Shown: one piece after another, positions 59,166 through 64,000 of the stretch
Numbering within the stretch: position 1 is the stretch's first letter
Layout of the letters: each line of letters begins with the position of its first letter
Assembly: GCF_036345155.1 (NCBI RefSeq)
Contig: NZ_CP107772.1
Span: 10,106,001-10,170,000 of the forward strand
Source of the DNA: Streptomyces sp. NBC_00582
Lineage (GTDB): Bacteria; Actinomycetota; Actinomycetes; Streptomycetales; Streptomycetaceae
Length of the DNA: 64,000 nucleotides
Direction of reading: 5' to 3'
The notes under the pieces: generated by a model
Database searches by the model: none
Told to the model about the DNA's origin: nothing
Seen by the model: the letters and a program-made list of their open reading frames with translations, nothing else
Position numbers and translations under genes: made by a program

Positions 59166-59489
59166 ATGCCCAAGGTGACCTTCGTCCAGCCGGACGGCGT
59201 CGAAACCGTGCTCGACCTGCCCGCCGGAAGCACCGTCATGCGGGGCGCCGTGGCGGCCGGGGTGCGGGGTGTCGTCGCGGAGTGCGGCGGCAACCTGATG
59301 TGCGCCACCTGCCATGTGTACACGGTGGACGGCGCCGGGGACGTCTTCGCGGCCATGACCGACGACGAGGACGAACTCCTCGACTGCACCGCGGCCCCGC
59401 GCCGGGACACCAGTCGGCTGAGCTGCCAACTCGGCCTCACCGAGGGCATGGACGAGCTGGTCGTCCATGTTCCGGGAGCCCAGACATGA
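59166..59489 (+). CDS. 2Fe-2S ferredoxin, adrenodoxin-type
   Basis: 107 residues. Cluster motif ECGGNLMCATCHVYT (C-x5-C-x2-C) with the last Cys in LSCQLGL; C-terminal TEGMDELVVHVP is typical of bacterial class-I P450 ferredoxins such as putidaredoxin. Its stop overlaps the reductase start (ATGA). No oxygenase is in this operon apart from a VOC protein, so the P450 at 46099 and perhaps the Rieske enzymes are the likely acceptors. Confidence 0.93.
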   Translation: MPKVTFVQPDGVETVLDLPAGSTVMRGAVAAGVRGVVAECGGNLMCATCHVYTVDGAGDVFAAMTDDEDELLDCTAAPRRDTSRLSCQLGLTEGMDELVVHVPGAQT

Positions 59490-60778
59490 GTCCCGGATCC
59501 GGCGTGGTCGTGGTGGGCGCGGGCCAGGCCGCCGTACAGCTGGCGGAGTCGCTGCGCGAGGCCGGCTTCACCGGCCCGGTCACGCTCGTGGGGGAGGAGC
59601 CCCGACCGCCCTACCAGCGGCCGCCGTTGTCCAAGGAATACCTTGCCGGGAAGGTGACGCCGGAGGATCTCGTCCTGCGCGGCGAGTGGTTCTACGCCGA
59701 CCGGGGCGTCGAGCTGCTCGTCGGCCGCCGCGCCGTCCACCTCGACCGCGCGGGGCGGCGGCTGACCCTGGACGACGGCGCCGTACTGTCCTACGGACAT
59801 CTGGTCCTGGCCACCGGCGCCCGCCCCCGCCCGCTGCCGATACCGGGTGCCGACCTGGACGGCGTCGGTAACCTCCATACCCTCGGTGACGCCCAGGAGT
59901 TGCGGGAGCGCATGGAGTCCGCGCGGGACGTCGTGGTGATCGGCGCCGGGTTCATCGGCCTGGAGTTCGCCGCGGCCTGCGGGGCGCGCGGAGTCAGCCC
60001 GGTCGTGCTCGACGTCGCCGGCCAGGTGATGGGCCGGGCGGTGTCCGCGCCCGTCGCCGCGCACTTCGCCGAACGGCACCAGCGGAACGGCACACGGCTT
60101 TTGTTGGGCCGCACTCCGGTCGAACTGACAGGCCGCGGGGGCAAGGTCGGTGCCATGCGGCTGGCCGACGGCGAGAGCCTCCCGGCCGACATGGTGGTCA
60201 CCGGCATCGGGGTGCTCCCGAACGTCGAACTGGCTGAGGCGGCCGGGCTGGAGACGGCGGACGGCATCGTCGTGGACCAGTACCTGAGGACGGCGGACCC
60301 GGCCGTCTCGGCGATCGGGGACTGTGCGGCGTTCCCCGACCCGCGCGGGGTGGGCCGAATCCGGCTGGAGTCCGTCCAGAACGCCGCCGACCAGGCCCGT
60401 TGCCTGGCCGCCGCGCTCACCGGCACAGCCCGCCCCTACACCACGCTCCCCTGGTTCTGGAGCTACCAGGGAGACCTCAGACTCCAGATCGCCGGACTGT
60501 CCACCGGACACGACCACACCGTCGTACGAGGAGAACCGGACGAGGGCTTCTCGGTCTTCTGCTTCCGCGAAGGGTCCCTGGTGGCCGTCGAATCCGTCAA
60601 CCGCGCACCCGACCACATGGCGGCCCGCCGACTCCTCACCGCGGGCATCCGGGTCACCCCCGACGACCTCTCCGACCCCGGCTTCAGCCTGCGCACCCAG
60701 CTCACGCGGGCGGCCGCCGCCCCGGCCCGCCACCAGCCGAGAAACCGCGGCACCCCCTCAGGTACAGGTGCTGCATGA
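59486..60778 (+). CDS. ferredoxin reductase, FAD- and NAD(P)H-dependent
   Basis: 430 residues, two Rossmann folds. FAD motif VVVVGAGQAAVQLAESL and PPYQRPPLSKEYL; NAD motif VVVIGAGFIGLEFAA; second FAD motif TADPAVSAIGDCAAF. This is the putidaredoxin/BphA4 reductase family that feeds P450s or Rieske oxygenases through a 2Fe-2S ferredoxin. It is coupled to the ferredoxin gene. C-terminal RHQPRNRGTPSGTGAA is a short disordered tail. Followed by a strong terminator. Confidence 0.95.
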   Translation: MSPGSGVVVVGAGQAAVQLAESLREAGFTGPVTLVGEEPRPPYQRPPLSKEYLAGKVTPEDLVLRGEWFYADRGVELLVGRRAVHLDRAGRRLTLDDGAVLSYGHLVLATGARPRPLPIPGADLDGVGNLHTLGDAQELRERMESARDVVVIGAGFIGLEFAAACGARGVSPVVLDVAGQVMGRAVSAPVAAHFAERHQRNGTRLLLGRTPVELTGRGGKVGAMRLADGESLPADMVVTGIGVLPNVELAEAAGLETADGIVVDQYLRTADPAVSAIGDCAAFPDPRGVGRIRLESVQNAADQARCLAAALTGTARPYTTLPWFWSYQGDLRLQIAGLSTGHDHTVVRGEPDEGFSVFCFREGSLVAVESVNRAPDHMAARRLLTAGIRVTPDDLSDPGFSLRTQLTRAAAAPARHQPRNRGTPSGTGAA

Positions 60779-60779
60779 A

Positions 60780-60823
60780 GCCGGGCCCGTCCGGCATCGA
60801 GATCGATGCCCGGCAGGCCCGGC
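60780..60823. terminator. terminator between convergent operons
   Basis: Stem GCCGGGCC (60780-60787) and GGCCCGGC (60816-60823), extended by an inner pair CCGGCATCGA/TCGATGCC. Directly after the ferredoxin reductase stop; also 6 bases beyond the end of the leftward operon, so it likely serves both. Confidence 0.85.
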
Positions 60824-60828
60824 CGACG

Positions 60829-60924
60829 TCACGGGGAGACCGCGTCTTCGCGGTGGTCGGAGGCCGGGACGTCGCCGCTGAAATCGTCGTAGGTCTGCTC
60901 GATGGCCCGGTCCGTCAGGGACAT
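60829..60924 (-). CDS. possible 31-residue small protein ending the sugar-acid operon
   Basis: Reads MSLTDRAIEQTYDDFSGDVP then an acidic end. ATG 60924 has AGGTG about 5 bases upstream, the gap to the preceding aldo-keto reductase is 41 bases, and the terminator follows 5 bases after the stop. Acidic, soluble and unlike shadow frames in composition. No family known and it may be chance. Confidence 0.35.
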   Translation of the reverse strand: MSLTDRAIEQTYDDFSGDVPASDHREDAVSP

Positions 60925-60965
60925 CGCGCACCTCTTCCGTCTCCGTGACTGTCGCCCGCGCCGCT

Positions 60966-61946
60966 TTACGAGGGTACGTCCGGCCTGATCAGGCCCTGGG
61001 CGCGAAGCTCCTTCCAAAGGTCTTCGGGGGCCTGCCGACGGTGGAGTTCCACATTGCGCCCGACCTGCTCGCCGTTCCGCATGCCGAGAGTCACGTTGAT
61101 GACACTGGGGTGGCTGAAGGGGAACGCCATCGCCGCGGCGGGCAGGGTGGTGCCGTGACGTTCGCAGACCTCGGCGATCGCCAGGGCACGGGCGACAAGG
61201 TCCGGCGGGGCGTCCGCGTAGTCGTACTTCATGCCCGGAGTGGGGCGGTCCCGGGAAAGCAGGCCCGAGTTGAAGACACCGACCGCCACCACACTCTTGC
61301 CGTGCTCGCGCGCCGCGGGCAGCACGTCGTCCAGCGCCGACTGGTCGAGGAGCGTGTACCGCCCGGCCAGCATCACCACGTCGGCGGCCGTCTCGCGCAG
61401 GAAGCGGGCGAGCATGGCCGACTGGTTCATGCCGGCGCCGATCGCGCCGATCACCCCTTGGCCGCGCAGATCCGCCAGCGCGGGCAGGGCCTCCTCGGCC
61501 GCCTGCCGCCAGTGGTCGTCGGGGTCGTGCACGTAGACGACGTCCAGGCGGTCGAGACCCGTGCGCTCAAGGGTGGCGTCGATGGAGCGGAGTACGCCGT
61601 CCCGGCTGAAGTCCCACTGTCGGCGCAGGTCGTCACGGACGACGAACCCCTCACTGTCGACGCCCCGCGGCTGCTCGTTGGGCACGAGCAGGCGGCCCAC
61701 CTTGGAGGAGACGACGTACTGCTCGCGGGGGCGGTCGCGCAGGGCGGCCCCCAGGCGCCGCTCGGAGAGGCCGAGCCCGTAGTGGGGCGCGGTGTCGAAG
61801 TACCGGACGCCGTTGTCCCAGGCCGTGTCGATCGCGTCCGTCGCGTCCTGGGCCGGGGTGACCCGGTAGAGGTTGCCGATGACGGAGGCCCCGAAGCCCA
61901 GCTCGGTGACTTCGACGGCGGTGTTCGTGATCTTCCGGTGCCGCAA
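60966..61946 (-). CDS. aldo-keto reductase (aldose dehydrogenase-like)
   Basis: 326 residues. Catalytic tetrad: YFDTAPHYG (Asp, Tyr), SSKVG (Lys), VYVHDPDD (His). The fold and VEVTELGFGASVIGNLY match D-threo-aldose/L-fucose dehydrogenases, which oxidise a sugar to its lactone. Start TTG 61946 has GAGGAG 9 bases upstream and places the start at the family N-terminus; a GTG at 62003 overlapping the kinase stop (GTGA) would add 19 residues. Follows the KDG kinase gene; supplies sugar acids to it by inference. Confidence 0.9.
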   Translation of the reverse strand: MRHRKITNTAVEVTELGFGASVIGNLYRVTPAQDATDAIDTAWDNGVRYFDTAPHYGLGLSERRLGAALRDRPREQYVVSSKVGRLLVPNEQPRGVDSEGFVVRDDLRRQWDFSRDGVLRSIDATLERTGLDRLDVVYVHDPDDHWRQAAEEALPALADLRGQGVIGAIGAGMNQSAMLARFLRETAADVVMLAGRYTLLDQSALDDVLPAAREHGKSVVAVGVFNSGLLSRDRPTPGMKYDYADAPPDLVARALAIAEVCERHGTTLPAAAMAFPFSHPSVINVTLGMRNGEQVGRNVELHRRQAPEDLWKELRAQGLIRPDVPS

Positions 61947-61999
61947 GACGTGCTCCTCGGGTACTGCGCGGTTGCTAAAGGCGGGGCGGTAAGCGCCGG

Positions 62000-63103
62000 T
62001 CACCGTCTGACGGCGGCCGAGCCGCCCGCCATGAGGGCCTCCACCTCGGTGAGGGAGGCCATCGAGACGTCGCCGGGTGTGGTCATGGCTAGGGCGCCGT
62101 GAGCCGTGCCGTAGGCCAGGGCGCGCTTCAGACGGGCGCCGGTGAGCGGGCCACCGACCGGCTCCCCATCACTGAGCAGGCCACCGTTCGGCTCGGGAGG
62201 CGTGAGCAGCCCGTAGATCAGTCCGGCCGCGAAGGCATCGCCCGAGCCGATGCGGTCCAGGACGTGCAGGCCGGGCAGGTCGGGGCCCGCGACGAAGCCG
62301 GTCGCCGGTGCCCAGGCCGCCGACGACCAGTCGTTCACCCCGGCCGAGGGCACGTCGCGGAGTGTCGTGGCCAGCACCTGGGCCGTGGGCAGCCGGTCGG
62401 CGACCTCTGCGAACGCGTCCGGCGCGTCGTCCGCGCGGACGCGCAGCGCTCCGGGGTACGGTCCGGCCAGGCCGAGGGCGCCCACCACCACGTCCGCGTG
62501 CCGGGCGAGCCGCAGGTCGACCTCGCGGGCCCGCTCGGGACCACCCCGGTCGGCCCAGAGGCTGGGGCGGTAGTTGGGGTCGTAGGAGACCATGACGCCG
62601 TGCCGCCGTGCCGCGGCCATCGCCTCCTCCGCCACGTCCACCGTGGTGTCCGACAGGCCGGCGAAGATGCCGCCCGTGTGGAACCAGCGCGGTCCCGCGG
62701 CGAAGACCGAGTCCCAGTCGACGTCCCCTTTCCGCAGCTGGGACACCGCCGTGTTCGCGCGGTCGCTGACGCCCAGCGCGCCCCGGATGCCGAAGCCCCG
62801 TTCCACGAAGTTCAGCCCGTTGCGGGCGCTGCGGCCGATGCCGTCGCCGGGCACCCAGCGGATCAGTGACGTGTCGACTCCGCCCTGGAGGACGAGGTCC
62901 TCGGCCAACCGCCCCACGGCGTTGTCGACCAGGGCGGTCACCACGGCCGCACGGAGGCCGAAGCAGCGCCGCAGTCCGCGTACGACGTTGTACTCGCCGC
63001 CGCCCTCCCAGACCTGGAAGGTGCGGGCGGTGCGGATACGGCCCTCGCCGGGGTCGAAGCGCAGCATGACCTCGCCCAGCGCGATCACCTCGGGCCCGGT
63101 CAC
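62000..63103 (-). CDS. kdgK: 2-keto-3-deoxygluconate kinase (PfkB family)
   Basis: 367 residues. VIALGEVMLRFDPGEGRIRTA at the start and the PfkB signature DRIGSGDAFAAGLIYGLL at the end are diagnostic; FQVWEGGGEYNVVRGL is the KDG-kinase substrate loop. Phosphorylates 2-keto-3-deoxygluconate (or a stereoisomer) to KDPG. Its GTG start (63103) overlaps the KDPG aldolase stop (GTGA), which supports the pathway assignment. Confidence 0.92.
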   Translation of the reverse strand: MTGPEVIALGEVMLRFDPGEGRIRTARTFQVWEGGGEYNVVRGLRRCFGLRAAVVTALVDNAVGRLAEDLVLQGGVDTSLIRWVPGDGIGRSARNGLNFVERGFGIRGALGVSDRANTAVSQLRKGDVDWDSVFAAGPRWFHTGGIFAGLSDTTVDVAEEAMAAARRHGVMVSYDPNYRPSLWADRGGPERAREVDLRLARHADVVVGALGLAGPYPGALRVRADDAPDAFAEVADRLPTAQVLATTLRDVPSAGVNDWSSAAWAPATGFVAGPDLPGLHVLDRIGSGDAFAAGLIYGLLTPPEPNGGLLSDGEPVGGPLTGARLKRALAYGTAHGALAMTTPGDVSMASLTEVEALMAGGSAAVRR

Positions 63104-63729
63104 CGCGTGCTCCCCGCCACGGCTTCGGCGGTCAGCCGCCGTATCTCCGCGTACTCCCCGCGCTCCAGGTGGCCGGCGGTCGCCATCCAGCTGCCGCCGA
63201 CGGAGAGGACCGCCGGGTGGCGGACATAGACGGGTAGCTGCAGGGGGCCGATGCCGCCGGTGGGTACGAAGCGTGCCGGGGGGAACGGGGCCGCGAGCGC
63301 CTTGAGCATCCCGATGCCGCCGAGGGGCTCGGCGGGGAACAGTTTGACGGTGTCGAGGCCCTCGCGCAGGACACGCATCAGCTCCGTCGCGGTGCCGACG
63401 CCCGGTACGACGGGCACCTGCAACTCCCGGCACTTCCGCACGACTTCGGCGTCGAAGCCGGGTGACACGACGAAACGGGCGCCGGCCGCCACGGCCCGCT
63501 CCGCCTGCTCGGGAGTGAGGACCGTGCCGGCGCCGACGGTCAGCCCGCCGTGCGCCGCCATCGCCTTGACCACCCGCTCGGCGTCCGGGGTGCGGAAGGT
63601 GACCTCGGCGCACCGGGCACCGCCCCGCGCCAGCGCGTCGGCCAGCGGTGCGGCCGTGGCGACGTCGGGCACGGTCAGCACCGGCATGATCCGGGCGCCG
63701 GCCAGCACCGAGGCCAGATCGGCGGTCAT
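63100..63729 (-). CDS. eda: 2-keto-3-deoxy-6-phosphogluconate aldolase
   Basis: 209 residues. Schiff-base Lys in TVKLFPAEPLGG and the catalytic Glu in CAEVTFRTPDAE, with GAGTVLTPEQAERAV and TGGIGPLQLPVYV; all are KDPG/KHG aldolase motifs. Cleaves KDPG to pyruvate and glyceraldehyde 3-phosphate. ATG 63729 overlaps the stop of the preceding SDR (ATGA). Confidence 0.93.
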   Translation of the reverse strand: MTADLASVLAGARIMPVLTVPDVATAAPLADALARGGARCAEVTFRTPDAERVVKAMAAHGGLTVGAGTVLTPEQAERAVAAGARFVVSPGFDAEVVRKCRELQVPVVPGVGTATELMRVLREGLDTVKLFPAEPLGGIGMLKALAAPFPPARFVPTGGIGPLQLPVYVRHPAVLSVGGSWMATAGHLERGEYAEIRRLTAEAVAGSTR

Positions 63730-64000
63730 CGGCCCAGCCACCCGCCGTCGACCGGCAGAACGGTGCCGTGGATGTAGGCGGCCGCGTCCGAGGCGAGGAA
63801 CACGGTGGCTCCCGCGAGGTCGTCCGCGCCGCCCCAGCGTCCGGCGGGGATGCGGTCCAGGATCGCCCTGCTGCGGGCCGGGTCGTCCTGCAGTGCCTGG
63901 GTGTTGTCGGTGGCGATGTAGCCGGGGGCGATGGCGTTGACGTTGACGCCGTGCGGGGCCCACTCGTTGGCCAGCGCCTTGGTCAGTCCCGCGATGCCGT
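63726..64000 (-). CDS. kduD: SDR, 2-keto-3-deoxygluconate/gluconate 5-dehydrogenase-like, 5' end beyond window
   Basis: Only the last ~91 residues are visible. GLTKALANEWAPHGVNVNAIAPGYIATDNTQAL and LASDAAAYIHGTVLPVDGGWLGR match the C-terminal part of KduD/gluconate-5-dehydrogenase SDRs (D-x-T-x-A-L is typical). It interconverts diketo- and keto-deoxy sugar acids, feeding the kinase and aldolase that follow. The catalytic Ser-Tyr-Lys is outside the window, so the family call rests on the C-terminus and the operon. Confidence 0.8.
   Translation of the reverse strand, partial: GIAGLTKALANEWAPHGVNVNAIAPGYIATDNTQALQDDPARSRAILDRIPAGRWGGADDLAGATVFLASDAAAYIHGTVLPVDGGWLGR

Overview
The window is high-GC actinobacterial chromosome with GTG/TTG starts, GGAG-type ribosome binding sites and many 4-bp ATGA/GTGA/TTGA gene overlaps. 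The gene families (SPW, DUF2231, ANTAR, two-domain sugar ABC ATPases, many TetR/LysR/LacI regulators) point to Streptomyces or a close relative. No tRNA, rRNA, CRISPR array, phage or conjugative genes are visible. The one mobile element is a 173-bp MITE-like sequence at 16418-16590.

Layout. 1-4.6 kb: a sugar-type ABC transporter operon (lipoprotein, two-domain ATPase, permease) read leftward into a zinc alcohol dehydrogenase cut by the window edge. 4.9-26.9 kb: a large catabolic region with two Rieske oxygenases, a ferredoxin, a medium-chain reductase, a monooxygenase-fold protein, SDRs, a VOC protein, E1-alpha/E1-beta/E2 of a 2-oxoacid or acetoin-type dehydrogenase, two TetR regulators, a thiolase/DUF35 pair, two acyl-CoA dehydrogenases, a crotonase and three unusual proteins that look like a split phosphotransfer system. 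These three are a swivel-histidine protein with no ATP-grasp, a pyruvate-phosphate-dikinase-like protein whose ATP-grasp residues are gone, and a small partner. A recurrent site (TA[C/G]TG-N11-[C/A/T]AG) lies in six of its promoter regions, so I read 4.9-26.9 kb as one regulon that activates and beta-oxidises an unknown ring-containing or branched substrate.

27-36 kb: metal and urea uptake. An ArsR regulator faces a NiCoT nickel/cobalt permease whose leader holds an inverted-repeat operator and a cobalamin riboswitch. Then come a cytosolic AmiC-like sensor, a MarR regulator and urtABCDE behind 11-bp-phased GlnR-like boxes. 36-44 kb: small stress or envelope proteins (hemerythrins, ferritin-like protein, Rieske-DUF2231 fusion, ANTAR, SPW), several visibly decaying.

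44-60.8 kb: a LysR-flanked P450/cupin/glutaryl-CoA-dehydrogenase operon, then a twelve-gene rightward operon: degenerate aldehyde dehydrogenase, LacI, VOC, DUF1185, phosphoglycerate-dehydrogenase-like, enolase-like with a changed active-site histidine, APH-fold kinase, FAH-family, SnoaL-like, CaiB/BaiF CoA-transferase, MDR dehydrogenase, ferredoxin and ferredoxin reductase. The ferredoxin pair may serve the P450. This order suggests a phosphorylation-dehydrogenation-dehydration route followed by CoA activation. 60.8-64 kb: a leftward sugar-acid operon (KduD-like SDR, KDPG aldolase, KDG kinase, aldose dehydrogenase-like AKR) ending at a strong terminator.
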